From contig NZ_WELI01000003.1 in NCBI RefSeq assembly GCF_009184635.1, positions 558,001 through 622,000 on the forward strand: 64,000 nucleotides of DNA, in the 5' to 3' direction. The notes under the pieces are model-generated. The model had not been told where the DNA came from, did not search any database, and saw nothing but the letters and a program-made list of their open reading frames with translations. Below, in pieces: positions 44,901 to 53,295 of the stretch (the stretch's first letter is position 1; each line of letters starts with the position of its first letter). Made by a program: the position numbers and the translations under genes. Source of the stretch: Rudanella paleaurantiibacter. Lineage in GTDB: Bacteria > Bacteroidota > Bacteroidia > Cytophagales > Spirosomataceae.

Positions 44901-45028
44901 ACACGGGTGGCGATCCGGGCGTTAACGCGGCCAATACCGTAACCGGTGGTTCGGGCGGTATGGGCATTGACTACGGCAACTTACCCCTGCCGCGCGTGTT
45001 CAACATCGGGGTGAATATTGGTTTTTAA
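41939..45028 (+). CDS. SusC/RagA TonB-linked outer-membrane transporter (system 2)
   Basis: This is a 1029-residue TonB-dependent transporter. The signal peptide (MMFSLRKLLMMFILF to GAHAQ) is followed by a carboxypeptidase-regulatory-like domain (GKVTAAEDGAPIPGASVVVKG). The plug has IRGINSISGSNQPLYVIDGMP, and the large barrel ends in the aromatic NIGVNIGF. Start at 41939, with a possible alternative one codon later. It forms an operon with susD (12 bp downstream) and a DUF4397 lipoprotein, and is divergent from system 1. The substrate is unknown. Confidence 0.93.
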   Translation: MMFSLRKLLMMFILFSVVALGAHAQNDFITGKVTAAEDGAPIPGASVVVKGTSRGTNTDANGTFRIQANRGQVLRISYIGTKTQDVTVGNATVLNVKLEQEAGSLNEVVVTALGIQREKRQLGYAVTELKGEDLANSQRDNFINALQGRVAGLTVGTSSGMPGASSGVQIRGINSISGSNQPLYVIDGMPIDNRTAQNNQFVAGGISGQSFENRNIDFSNRAQDINPNDIETITVLKGPEAAALYGVEAANGAIVITTKKGKAGAGRINYTSTYTIQEVGPLPETQKVYSQGNNGVSQNTSFNAFGPRYAENTPLYDNANSFLQTGIGQRHNISFDGGSDRYTYRLSGGYFNSKGVVPTTEYKRLNVSLGGTAKMSNKLSLESTLQYINTDNVKVSKGANSFLLGLLSWPASDDMTSYLNPDGSRRKVTSATSEIENPFFDVNKNKLRDRGNRVITNVGANFAATDWLTFTGRVGLDVYSTQYMFMYHPESNRSGGVIGGAIDQSTDNNRTFTAQYFATAKKQFGKLSTSVRVGQAIYDYNYRSLATRGEKFLDPNFVSINNTDPLTQKSREFVRQRRLVGVFGDVTLGYNDVAFLTVTGRNDWSSTFPKASRSFFYPSASFSLVYTDLIPQGRFRDVLSYGKFRISAAQVGKEAPEYSTSQAYESQTTTGGGFSYGFTAPNPFLVPEKVTSFEVGTEMKFFNNRLGFDLSYYKTNSVNQIIRDLRISYGTGFILKVINGGRLWNEGVELSVNAEPVRTGNFNWNIVANFTKTNSRLAELPSGQSEFYNSDTWVFGNVRNGARLNGPLTTLTGNSYVRNTRGDILISPVSGLPLTETVWNVVGDRNPDFVMGLVNSFSYKNFGLNFVLDVRKGGDVFNATELYLYNRGLSPKTLDREKPYTFTGVLKDGLENTANPTPNTIQVVPYYNNSFYTALADEEFIERDVNWMRLKEVTLRYNFAPSLLQRSRVIKTAGLFVTANDLFMITNYTGGDPGVNAANTVTGGSGGMGIDYGNLPLPRVFNIGVNIGF

Positions 45029-45040
45029 CGCGACAAACGA

Positions 45041-46579
45041 ATGAACCTGAAGAAATTCTCCGCACTACTGCTGGCCGGTTTAGGCCTGTCGCTCAGTAGC
45101 TGCGATAAATACCTGGACATCAACAAAAACCCCAACAACCCCGATCAGGTTGAAGCTGCGTTGCTGCTGGCTCCTATTCAGAACCAGTATGTTCTCGGCA
45201 TTCAATTCGACGCCCGCTACATTGGTTCGTATGTGCAGAACTGGCACAACGCAACTGCAGGTGTGGTTTGGGACGTACACAGCTACGCCGTCAACAGCGA
45301 TGCCGGGGGCGAAATCTGGCGGAACGTGTACTGGCGCGGGGGCCGCAACACCCTCAACATGATGGCCGATGCCCAGGCTAACGAGCGCTGGGATTACCTC
45401 GGCGTGGGACAGGTGATGCAGGCCTGGGGCTGGCAAATGCTCACCGACGTGCACGGCGAGATTATCCTGAAAGAAGCCTTTGATCAGGACCCGAACAAAA
45501 ACACCTTCAACTACGACACCCAGGAAGCTGTGTACGCTGAAGTGGTGCGGCTGTTGCAGGAAGGGATCAAAAACCTGAACCGGGCCGACGGTCGCGTATC
45601 AACGGCTTCGCTCGGCCGGGGCGACCGGATTTACGCGGGCGACCGCCTGAAGTGGAAGAAGTTTGCGTACGGTCTGCTGGCGATCAACGCACATCACCTG
45701 TCCAACAAACCATCGTTGTACAAGCCCGATCAGGTAATCGCCTACGTCGATAGCGCTTTTACGAGCAACGCCGACGACGCCCTGTTTACCTTCAACGGCC
45801 TTAGCACCGCGGATGGCTCGTTTTTCGGGCCGCTGCGGCAGAACCTGCAAGCCTACGGGCAGGGTGCTTTCCCGGTGCGGCTCATGGACGGTACCGTGTT
45901 CACCGGCGTGCGCGACCCCCGGTTGCCTATTCTGCTGGCTGCCAGTGGCGACGGCACATTCCGGGGTATCAACCCCGGCGCAGGTCAATCGACAGCGACC
46001 AGTGTACCTGTGCCTATACGGGTTCCTTCGCCCTGGGGGACGCAGGTGGCGGTATTGCCCCCGGCTGGCACCACGGGTAAGTTTATCTTCACCGACAAGG
46101 GGCCGTTTCCGCTCATGACCTATGCGCAGCTTCAGTTCATCAAGGCCGAAGCCGCGTTTATCAAAGGCGACAAAGCAACCGCCCTGGCCGCGTACCGCCG
46201 GGGTATCGAAGCGCACATGAGCGCATCGTGGGTCAACGTTCCCACAGCCGACCGCACGGCGTACCTGGGCAACCCGCTGGTGGTACCCACCTCAGCTGCC
46301 AGCCTGACGCTGAGCCAGATCATGTTGCAGAAGTACATAGCCCAGTGGGGCTGGGGCTTCCTGGAGCAGTGGTCTGACCTGCGCCGGTACAACTACAGCC
46401 CGGATGTGTTTACGAGCTTCCAGCTGCCCACAGTAGCCACGGTTAACAACGGCAAACCGGCTCAGCGTATCCGGCCCCGGTATAACTCGGAGTACGTCTG
46501 GAACCTCGAAGCCCTCCGCCCGCTGGGTGGCCTCGAACTCGATTATCACACCAAACCTGTTTGGTTTACCCAACCTTAA
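45041..46579 (+). CDS. SusD/RagB-family outer-membrane lipoprotein (system 2)
   Basis: This 512-residue SusD-like_2 protein has a lipobox LSLSSC (Cys at about 21) and continues DKYLDINKNPNNPDQVEAALLLAPIQNQYVLG, typical of the family. It should form a lid over the SusC barrel and bind the ligand. It is only 12 bp after susC, so the two are surely translated from one mRNA. The C-terminal region has YIAQWGWGFLEQWSDLRRYNY, typical of RagB/SusD proteins. The ligand is unknown. Confidence 0.92.
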   Translation: MNLKKFSALLLAGLGLSLSSCDKYLDINKNPNNPDQVEAALLLAPIQNQYVLGIQFDARYIGSYVQNWHNATAGVVWDVHSYAVNSDAGGEIWRNVYWRGGRNTLNMMADAQANERWDYLGVGQVMQAWGWQMLTDVHGEIILKEAFDQDPNKNTFNYDTQEAVYAEVVRLLQEGIKNLNRADGRVSTASLGRGDRIYAGDRLKWKKFAYGLLAINAHHLSNKPSLYKPDQVIAYVDSAFTSNADDALFTFNGLSTADGSFFGPLRQNLQAYGQGAFPVRLMDGTVFTGVRDPRLPILLAASGDGTFRGINPGAGQSTATSVPVPIRVPSPWGTQVAVLPPAGTTGKFIFTDKGPFPLMTYAQLQFIKAEAAFIKGDKATALAAYRRGIEAHMSASWVNVPTADRTAYLGNPLVVPTSAASLTLSQIMLQKYIAQWGWGFLEQWSDLRRYNYSPDVFTSFQLPTVATVNNGKPAQRIRPRYNSEYVWNLEALRPLGGLELDYHTKPVWFTQP

Positions 46580-46636
46580 GCTGGCCGGGGCTGGTGGCCC
46601 TTCAGCTACCAGCCTCAGCCCGAACTGTTTGACATC

Positions 46637-47395
46637 ATGCTCAAAAATATTCTGTTTATCTTCTCAGCTGCGGTGCTGCTCTTCTCCTGCGAGAAAAACG
46701 CCCTGCAACTGCCCACCGAGCCCGTCGAAGCCGGAGCCCGGTTGAAGCTGATTCACGCAGCCCCCGACCTGCCGGGTATCGACCTGCTGATTGGCGGTAA
46801 AAAGTTTAGTGCCTTTACGCCCGTTGGCGCCACGACTACCAACCCCGGAACGCCCGCGGGTGTGCCCTACAACAACACGTTTCCGGGTAACTTAGCCAAC
46901 TACGCGCTGGTAACGCCGGGACAGGCCGCCATCACGATTTCGACCCCGGCCAGCACCACGGCGGGTAGTGCTACGGTAGTTACGGAACAATCGATCACGC
47001 TGGACGATACTAAGTACTATTCCCTGTTTGTGGCAGGCCCCACGGCCAAGCCCGAGGTTCTGTTACTCACCGACGATTTTGGCTCGGCTCTCGATGCCAC
47101 CAAGACGTACGTACGATTCATCAACCTGACTTCGGGGGGGACGTATGACTTTGCTCTTTCCAACGGCACCATGCTGGCACCCGCACTGGCTTTCAAAGGA
47201 GTTACGTCGTTTATCGCCATTGATCCGGCCATCACGCCTTCGTTTGTGTTTCGGGCACCGGGTACTACCGCCAACCTGGGCACGATTACACTTACCAACA
47301 CGGCTGCCGGTCGGGTAATCACCATCTTTACCCGTGGGGTAGTAGGTCGAACCGGCACAGCTGCACCTGGTATCAACCTGTATATCAACCGGTAA
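46637..47395 (+). CDS. DUF4397-type lipoprotein of SusC/SusD system 2
   Basis: This is a 252-residue lipoprotein with lipobox VLLFSC (Cys at 18) and a DUF4397-like beta domain (LKLIHAAPDLPGIDLLIGGKKFS, AGSATVVTEQSITLDDTKYYSLFVAG). DUF4397 proteins are surface-exposed and of unknown role. It follows susD after 57 bp and ends at a strong terminator, so it is the last gene of the operon and probably an accessory binding protein. Confidence 0.85.
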   Translation: MLKNILFIFSAAVLLFSCEKNALQLPTEPVEAGARLKLIHAAPDLPGIDLLIGGKKFSAFTPVGATTTNPGTPAGVPYNNTFPGNLANYALVTPGQAAITISTPASTTAGSATVVTEQSITLDDTKYYSLFVAGPTAKPEVLLLTDDFGSALDATKTYVRFINLTSGGTYDFALSNGTMLAPALAFKGVTSFIAIDPAITPSFVFRAPGTTANLGTITLTNTAAGRVITIFTRGVVGRTGTAAPGINLYINR

Positions 47396-47412
47396 CAGAC
47401 AGATACACACCC

Positions 47413-47444
47413 AAAAGCCGCCCTGCACTTGCTGGGCGGCTTTT
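47413..47444 (+). terminator. Rho-independent terminator of SusC/SusD system 2
   Basis: AAAAGCCGCCC (47413-47423) pairs with GGGCGGCTTTT (47434-47444), followed by TT and GTTTT. It is a strong hairpin and T-run just after the lipoprotein stop at 47395. Confidence 0.9.
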
Positions 47445-47511
47445 TTGTTTTGGTGGGAAAAGCGCTGAGTTTTTTTGTACAAGACAGCTATGGATAGAGC
47501 CAGAAAACAGC

Positions 47512-47519
47512 TAATTTTG
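47512..47519 (+). promoter_or_regulatory. -7 box of the PIN toxin-antitoxin module
   Basis: TAATTTTG at 47512-47519 matches TAnnTTTG and lies 24 bp before the antitoxin ATG. No convincing -33 element is seen at the usual distance. Confidence 0.45.
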
Positions 47520-47543
47520 TTAAGATAGCACAACCGAAAAAAG

Positions 47544-47729
47544 ATGCCTGTTCATAAAACAACCCAACACCTCCCCCCACTGGTGATACGCGGACGTAAT
47601 GCGACGGGTAAAATTATTGAGGGCATCATCCCCGCTGGAGAGCGTCCTGCGGAAGACCCTGGCTTAGCCATTCAAAAAATACTGGCTAAACGCAAAAACA
47701 TCACACCCACGCCAATACTCCCCGAATGA
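47544..47729 (+). CDS. Putative antitoxin of a PIN-domain module
   Basis: This small 61-residue basic protein contains VIRGRNATGKIIEGIIPAGERPAED and no recognisable fold. It is called an antitoxin from its position: its TGA overlaps the ATG of the PIN-domain gene (ATGA at 47726-47729), the usual VapBC layout. It lacks an obvious AbrB or ribbon-helix-helix motif, so it may be a divergent or shortened antitoxin. The module is less G+C-rich than its surroundings and lies after a terminator, consistent with acquisition by transfer. Confidence 0.55.
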   Translation: MPVHKTTQHLPPLVIRGRNATGKIIEGIIPAGERPAEDPGLAIQKILAKRKNITPTPILPE

Positions 47730-48172
47730 TCAGTACTCCGCCAAACTCGTTTGTGCTGGTTGATACGGGAGTAATGAGTCGTTTCCTTTTGGGAAAGCCA
47801 CAAATTGTTGAAGCTTACACCCGACTTACAAATACCTCTGTGCCAGTCATTTCAGCCAGTATTTATATTGAGCTTATGCGATGGCTGGTTAATATCCGTG
47901 GGCGCAAGGTTGATCCCATCACCAAAAATGAGTTTGACTTTATTCGGAGACAACTCGATAAGTATGTGCAGCTCAATCACGCAGAATGCATCGAACTGGC
48001 GGTTGAAGTGTCTCGGATTTATCCAGACACTGGTCTAGGGGACTGTTTCACGATTGGTGTTAGCTTGTTTTTCGATATTCCTGTATTCACGCTCAACCAG
48101 AAACACTTCGAGCGGATACCGGGCTTGCGGCTGTACCGCCCCGACAATTACGACCTTCTGGAAACTAATTGA
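47726..48172 (+). CDS. PIN-domain (VapC-like) ribonuclease toxin
   Basis: This 148-residue PIN-domain protein has the acidic residues of a Mg2+-dependent RNase: Asp13 in FVLVDTGVM, Glu49 in YIELMRW and Asp106 in LGDC. It also has a TLNQKHF segment in the place of the usual T-x-N/D-x-x-H/D-F motif. VapC-like toxins cut tRNA or rRNA. It is translationally coupled to the small gene at 47544. Coding DNA here is somewhat AT-rich. A generic PIN nuclease is an alternative. Confidence 0.8.
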   Translation: MISTPPNSFVLVDTGVMSRFLLGKPQIVEAYTRLTNTSVPVISASIYIELMRWLVNIRGRKVDPITKNEFDFIRRQLDKYVQLNHAECIELAVEVSRIYPDTGLGDCFTIGVSLFFDIPVFTLNQKHFERIPGLRLYRPDNYDLLETN

Positions 48173-48356
48173 GCACTCTCCATCTCACTTAATCTACATC
48201 CCTAGCTATTCAGTACAATTATACCCATTCCTACAGCACGTAGGAACAATCAGAGGCTAAACCCGCTTTTACCTCTACCCGGTACGCTTGCGGGCTTACC
48301 CTGAGCGGGCCAATTTGGCCGTACCCGGTGTTTATTACCCGACTCAACCGTTTGCC

Positions 48357-49328
48357 ATGAACGTGCTGCTGACCGGGGCGAATGGCTTTCTCGGAAGCCA
48401 TATTGCCCGCCAACTCATCGACCGGGGCTACACCGTGCGGGCTCTGCTCCGACCCAACAGCCCCACCCCTACCCTCCACGACCTACCTATTGTACCCGTT
48501 GCGGGTGACCTCCGCGACCGGGCTTCGGTTATCCGCGCGGCCGACGATTGCCAGTACATCATCCATGCCGGGGCGTTGGCGTCGGTCAATCCGGCCCGCA
48601 ACCAAACCGTCTGGGATATCAACCTGGCCGGAACCGAGAACGTGCTGCGGGCCGCTCACCTCACGGGAGTTGAGCGGCTCGTGTATGTGGGTACGGCCAA
48701 TGTGTTTGGTTTTGGCACAAAAACCAATCCGGGTAACGAAAACAGCCCTTACGTGGGTACCCGGTACGGCCTCGATTATATGGACAGCAAAGAAGCCGCT
48801 ACCCGTCGGGTAATGCAGTCGGGCGTGCCGGCCGTGGGCGTACACCCGACGTTTATGCTCGGTTCGATGGACCACAAACCTACGTCGGGCGCGCTGTTGC
48901 TGGGGCTTTACAAACGGCAGGTGGCTGGTACACCGGTAGGCGGCAAAAACTACGTACATGTGGCCGATGTGGCCACGGCAACCGTCAACGCTCTGACCAA
49001 AGGGCGCGTGGGCGAGCAGTATATTCTGGGTAATCAGAACCTGAGCTATGCCGAGGCTTTTGCCCTGATGGCCGAAGTAATGGAGTGCCGGCCCCCCTCG
49101 GTAACCATTCCGAAAGGTGTGGCCTGGGTGGCCGGGCAACTGAGTCAGCTTCAGGCCACGATAACCCGTAAACCGGCCCGGCTTAACCCGGCCATGGTAG
49201 CCGTGGCCAACGATGGGCATTATTTCGACGTGCAAAAAGCCGTTCGCGAACTCGAACTCCCCCAAACGCCGGTTCAGGAGGCTATCCGCGACGCATTCGA
49301 CTGGTTCCGGGCTAACGGCTACGTCTAA
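48357..49328 (+). CDS. NAD-dependent epimerase/dehydratase
   Basis: This 323-residue short-chain-dehydrogenase-like protein has the motif TGANGFLGSHIA (6-17) for NAD(P) and the catalytic YMDSK (YxxxK) about residue 141. It resembles dihydroflavonol-4-reductase/hopanoid-associated-epimerase relatives. The start at 48357 gives the natural MNVLLTGANG beginning. A longer frame upstream adds unlikely sequence. It is followed after 53 bp by a DegT-family aminotransferase, so the pair may make a modified sugar or lipid head group. The exact substrate is unknown. Confidence 0.8.
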   Translation: MNVLLTGANGFLGSHIARQLIDRGYTVRALLRPNSPTPTLHDLPIVPVAGDLRDRASVIRAADDCQYIIHAGALASVNPARNQTVWDINLAGTENVLRAAHLTGVERLVYVGTANVFGFGTKTNPGNENSPYVGTRYGLDYMDSKEAATRRVMQSGVPAVGVHPTFMLGSMDHKPTSGALLLGLYKRQVAGTPVGGKNYVHVADVATATVNALTKGRVGEQYILGNQNLSYAEAFALMAEVMECRPPSVTIPKGVAWVAGQLSQLQATITRKPARLNPAMVAVANDGHYFDVQKAVRELELPQTPVQEAIRDAFDWFRANGYV

Positions 49329-49381
49329 ACCACGCAAATTTCCCCGTTCTGAATAGCCCGAATGCGAGTACTCAGCGTATT

Positions 49382-50635
49382 ATGGACGAAACACAGTCCA
49401 TCATGCGTGAATCCACTCAAACTGTGCCTCTGGCTTTACACGGCGGCCCCAAAACGGTGCAGTCCGAATTTGCATGGCCTATTTTCGACGAACGGGAGGT
49501 GAACACCGTAGCCGAACTGGTCCGTACCGGACAGTGGGGCAACCCCGACTGTGCGGGGCTGGTAGCCGAGTTCGAAGCCCAGTTTGCGGCTTATTGCGGC
49601 ACCAAATACGCCATTAGCTGCGTCAACGGGTCGGTATCGCTACGGCTGGCGCTGATGGCCTGTGGGGTGCGCCCCGGCGACGAGGTCATTGTGCCCCCTT
49701 ACACGTTTATTGCCACAGCCTCGACCGTGCTGGAGGTGAACTGCGTGCCGGTTTTTGTGGACCTTGACCCCGACACGTATAACCTCGACCCGGCCCACAT
49801 CGAAGCGGCCATTACCGACCGCACCCGAGCCATTATCCCGGTTCATTTTGCAGGATTACCCTGCGATATGGACGCTATTCTGGCCATTGCCCAACGGTAC
49901 AACCTGCGGGTTATTGAAGATGCCGCCCACGCACACGGGGCCGAGTACCGGGGCCGTAAACTTGGTTCGATAGGCGATTTGGGCAGTTTCAGCTTTCAAT
50001 CGTCGAAAAATCTGACCTCAGGTGAAGGCGGCATGGTTATCACCAACGACGATGCCCTGTACCGCACCGTCGAATCGCTGCGCAACGTGGGGCGGCTACC
50101 CGAAGGGCAGTGGTACGACCATTTTAACCCCGGCTGTAACTACCGAATCAGTCCCCTTCAGGCCGGATTGCTCATCGAACAGCTTAAGCGGCTGGACGAC
50201 CAAACCCGCCAACGGCACGAAAATGGGCTTTACCTCGACTCGCTCCTCGGTGCCATCGACGGAATCAGGCCCATGAGTCGGGGCGACGCGCCCCTCGTGC
50301 ACGCCCGGCATCTGTATATGTTTCGGTACGACAACCGGGTATTTGGCAATCTGCCCAAAGCCGAATTTGTACAAATGCTGGCAGCCGAAGGTGTCCCCTG
50401 CTCAGGTGGGTATCCGCACCCGCTGTACAAACAGCCTCTGTTTCAAAACCGCAACTGGATGTGCTACGCCATCCCCGACTCGGTGGATTATACAGACGTA
50501 CATTGCCCCGTGGCCGAACGGGCCTGCTCCGACGAAGGCATCTGGATTTTTCAGCACGCCCTGCTCGGCTCCCGCACCGATATGGATGCCTTTGCCGAGG
50601 CCATCCGCAAAATCCAGCAGGCTGTGAATAGATAA
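49382..50635 (+). CDS. DegT/DnrJ/EryC1/StrS-family sugar aminotransferase
   Basis: This 417-residue fold-I PLP enzyme of the sugar-aminotransferase family adds an amino group to a keto-sugar. It has WGNPDCAGLVAEFE, GDEVIVPPYTFIATAS, VIEDAAHAHGAEYRGRK and the PLP lysine region SFQSSKNLTSGEGGMV. The start may be 49382 or eight codons later (MRESTQTV). It shares a probable operon with the epimerase upstream. The stop codon runs into an AATGAGT heptamer array, so the end of the gene has served as seed or target for the repeat. Confidence 0.87.
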   Translation: MDETQSIMRESTQTVPLALHGGPKTVQSEFAWPIFDEREVNTVAELVRTGQWGNPDCAGLVAEFEAQFAAYCGTKYAISCVNGSVSLRLALMACGVRPGDEVIVPPYTFIATASTVLEVNCVPVFVDLDPDTYNLDPAHIEAAITDRTRAIIPVHFAGLPCDMDAILAIAQRYNLRVIEDAAHAHGAEYRGRKLGSIGDLGSFSFQSSKNLTSGEGGMVITNDDALYRTVESLRNVGRLPEGQWYDHFNPGCNYRISPLQAGLLIEQLKRLDDQTRQRHENGLYLDSLLGAIDGIRPMSRGDAPLVHARHLYMFRYDNRVFGNLPKAEFVQMLAAEGVPCSGGYPHPLYKQPLFQNRNWMCYAIPDSVDYTDVHCPVAERACSDEGIWIFQHALLGSRTDMDAFAEAIRKIQQAVNR

Positions 50636-50703
50636 TGAGTAATGAGTAATGAGTAATGAGTAATGAGTAATGAGTAATAGATAATGAATAATGGACAATG
50701 ATA
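50634..50703 (+). repeat. AATGAGT heptamer tandem array
   Basis: AATGAGT is repeated six times without gaps (50634-50675), then four degenerate copies (AATAGAT, AATGAAT, AATGGAC, AATGATA) continue to 50703. The first copy overlaps the aminotransferase stop codon. Beyond it, TGATTATCAAC and CTATTCATTC-like words (to about 50765) have counterparts at 60990-61024, so the array is part of a larger repeat. Confidence 0.85.
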
Positions 50704-50919
50704 CACTATCCCTGATTATCAACAGGTTCACTATTCATTCTACACTGTACATTATACAGTTGGTTTTGACTCAGTAAGACAATTTAAAGTGCAAGTAGAT
50801 ACGGATTTCTTCCTCTTTTTAACCGCCTTTTTTCACCCCCCGACACCGGGACACCGGCCGCCAAACACTAAAAACCGGCATACCAGTCGCCGTAAACCCC
50901 ATTACCCCCACCTCACTGT

Positions 50920-53262
50920 ATGAAACGCTTTGTACCGGTTTTCCGGCTCTTTTCACTCCTTTCCACCTTCCTGCTGATTGGCTCCGGCAATGCCCGGAGT
51001 CAATCTATTCAACTGCAACAGGCCGCGTTGCTCGTATCGCCGGGCATACCCGCTCCCATGCGCGAAACCGCCCCGCAGGTACTTCAGGAAGAAATAGCCA
51101 AACGAACGGGAATCCGACCCACAACACGCACCGATTGGCCTAAAAGTACGGTGGTGGCCTTTGTACTCGCAACCGACACCGAGCTGTACGGTATCCCCGT
51201 GCCAACGACCCATAAACCCGACAAACCGGAGAGCTTCGCGATTGTGACCGACGTGCAGCCCCGCCAAACCACCGTCTGGGTGATTGGGCACGATAGCCGG
51301 GGGATTCTGTTTGGTACGGGCTGGCTGTTGCGTAACCTGCGGCTTTCGCCCAAACAAGCCGAGTTACCCGGTCCGGTGGCGCTGGTATCGGCCCCGGCCT
51401 ACCCCATTCGCGGGCATCAGTTGGGCTACCGCACCACTGCCAACTCGTACGATGCCTGGAGTGTGGCCCAGTACGACCAGTACATCCGCGAACTGGCCCT
51501 GTTTGGCACCAATGCCGTAGAGGCTATTCCCTTCCACGAAGACGACAAACCCAGTCCGCACTTTAAAATTCCGGCGGCCGAGATGCGTATTCGTATCGGC
51601 GAAATCTGCCAGAAATACGACATTGACCACTGGGTCTGGACACCGGCTACCTTCGACCTGACCGACGCCCCCAAACAGCAAGCCGAACTGGAGCGGCACG
51701 AAGCCTTTTACCGGGCCTGCCCCCGACTCAATCATATTTTTGTGCCCGGTGGCGACCCCGGTCACAACCACCCGCGCGACCTGATGCCGTTTCTGCGCGA
51801 CCTGCACACCCGACTGGTACGCTACCACCCCACCGGGCGGGTGTGGCTCTCGTTGCAGGGGTTCAGCGTGGACCAGATGGACTACGTGTTTCGCTACCTG
51901 AACACCGAGAAGCCTACCTGGCTGGCCGGGCTGGTACACGGGCCGGGTAGCCCGCCCCTCGCCCAAACCCGCTTTCGGTTGCCCAAGCAATACCAAATGC
52001 GGCAGTACCCCGACATCACCCACAACGTTCGCTGCGAGTTTCCGGTCGAACGGTGGGATCAGGCCTTTGCGCTCACCCTCGGCCGCGAAGCCGCTAACCC
52101 GCGCCCGTTTTTCTTTGCCCGCACACAGGCCACCTGGGCCCCGTTTACCGACGGCTTCGTGTCGTACTCAGACGGGTGCCACGACGATGTAAACAAGGTG
52201 GTCTGGAGTATGCGCGGCTGGGACCCCACCAAAGATGTGCGGGAAATTCTGGCCGAATACAGCCGGTTTTTCTTTGGGCCTACGCTGGCCGAGCCCGCAG
52301 CCGATGGTATAGCCGCACTGGAGCAGAACTGGCACGGCCCACTGGCCGAAAACGGGGGTGTAGAAGCGTCGTTTGCGTTCTGGCAGAAGCTGGAAACTGG
52401 CGCACCGGCCCTGTCGGCCAACTGGCGGTGGCAACTACTTTTGTTACGGGCCTATTACGATACCTACACCCGCCGACGGCTGCTGTACGAGCAACGGCTC
52501 GAACAGGAGGCCAACGCCCTACTCTTGCGGGCCACCGATCCCAAAACAGCCATGCGTCAGGCATTGACGCTTGTTAACCAAGCCGATAGCCAACCCACGG
52601 CTCCCGCGCTCCGACGCCGGATAGATCAGTTGTGTACCGATTTGTTTGCGTCGGTGGGGCTACAGACGAGTGTCGAGCGGCATCAGGCCCGCAGTCACGA
52701 GCGGGGCTGTGTTCTCGATTTTGTCGATTACCCACTCAACAACCGCTGGTGGCTGGCCGATCAGTTTGCCCGGATTGACTCGCTACCCGACAAGGCAGCC
52801 GCCCAACAACGCCTGCACGAAATTGCCACCTGGGAAAATCCGGGACCGGGTAGTTTCTACGACGATGTGTCGAACGTGAGCAAGGGGCCACGCATCAAAA
52901 CCATCTCCGACGATGCCACCGACATTGCCTGGTGGAACAACGGCAGCAGCCGGGCCCGGCTATCGTCGCAAACGTTTCAGCGTTGCCCAGCTCTCGATTA
53001 CGACAACCTCGACCCCGGTGCCCGCTACACCCTGCGCGTAGTTGGATTTGGAGAGGCCCTGCTGCGGGTAGATGGCCAACGGCTCGAACCGACCGTGTAC
53101 AACCGCCAAGCCGATACTGTGAAAGAGTGGGTAGTGCCGCTCACAGCCACACAGGACGGCCGGATTCAGGTCACGTTCGATCAGCCCGAGGAGTCGCACC
53201 TGAACTGGCGGCAGAACTCCCGGATCTCTGACATCTGGCTTATCAAGGAAAAACTGGAATAG
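50920..53262 (+). CDS. Putative secreted glycoside hydrolase (alpha-glucuronidase/GH20-like)
   Basis: This is a 780-residue protein with a signal peptide (about 1-28). A zincin-like alpha/beta domain like the N-terminal domain of alpha-glucuronidases or GH20 enzymes follows (about 30-165, with VWVIGHDSRGILFGTGWLLR). A TIM-barrel-like region comes next (about 170-520, containing PIRGHQLGYR, FVPGGDPGHNHPRDLM, VWLSLQGFS and a TDGFVSYSDGCHDDV segment). The C-terminal third is less clear and may be a beta domain (about 660-780). Catalytic residues cannot be assigned. It lies next to the XylR-like regulator (convergent), ROK and GH20 genes, so it may act on the same glycan. The exact family is uncertain. 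Confidence 0.6.
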   Translation: MKRFVPVFRLFSLLSTFLLIGSGNARSQSIQLQQAALLVSPGIPAPMRETAPQVLQEEIAKRTGIRPTTRTDWPKSTVVAFVLATDTELYGIPVPTTHKPDKPESFAIVTDVQPRQTTVWVIGHDSRGILFGTGWLLRNLRLSPKQAELPGPVALVSAPAYPIRGHQLGYRTTANSYDAWSVAQYDQYIRELALFGTNAVEAIPFHEDDKPSPHFKIPAAEMRIRIGEICQKYDIDHWVWTPATFDLTDAPKQQAELERHEAFYRACPRLNHIFVPGGDPGHNHPRDLMPFLRDLHTRLVRYHPTGRVWLSLQGFSVDQMDYVFRYLNTEKPTWLAGLVHGPGSPPLAQTRFRLPKQYQMRQYPDITHNVRCEFPVERWDQAFALTLGREAANPRPFFFARTQATWAPFTDGFVSYSDGCHDDVNKVVWSMRGWDPTKDVREILAEYSRFFFGPTLAEPAADGIAALEQNWHGPLAENGGVEASFAFWQKLETGAPALSANWRWQLLLLRAYYDTYTRRRLLYEQRLEQEANALLLRATDPKTAMRQALTLVNQADSQPTAPALRRRIDQLCTDLFASVGLQTSVERHQARSHERGCVLDFVDYPLNNRWWLADQFARIDSLPDKAAAQQRLHEIATWENPGPGSFYDDVSNVSKGPRIKTISDDATDIAWWNNGSSRARLSSQTFQRCPALDYDNLDPGARYTLRVVGFGEALLRVDGQRLEPTVYNRQADTVKEWVVPLTATQDGRIQVTFDQPEESHLNWRQNSRISDIWLIKEKLE

Positions 53263-53295
53263 ACCGGCATCGCCGGCCGCTACCGCTCCTCGCCT

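Noticed and set aside
50634-50703. CRISPR array
   Set aside because: The 7-bp units repeat head to tail without spacers, so it is a simple tandem repeat.
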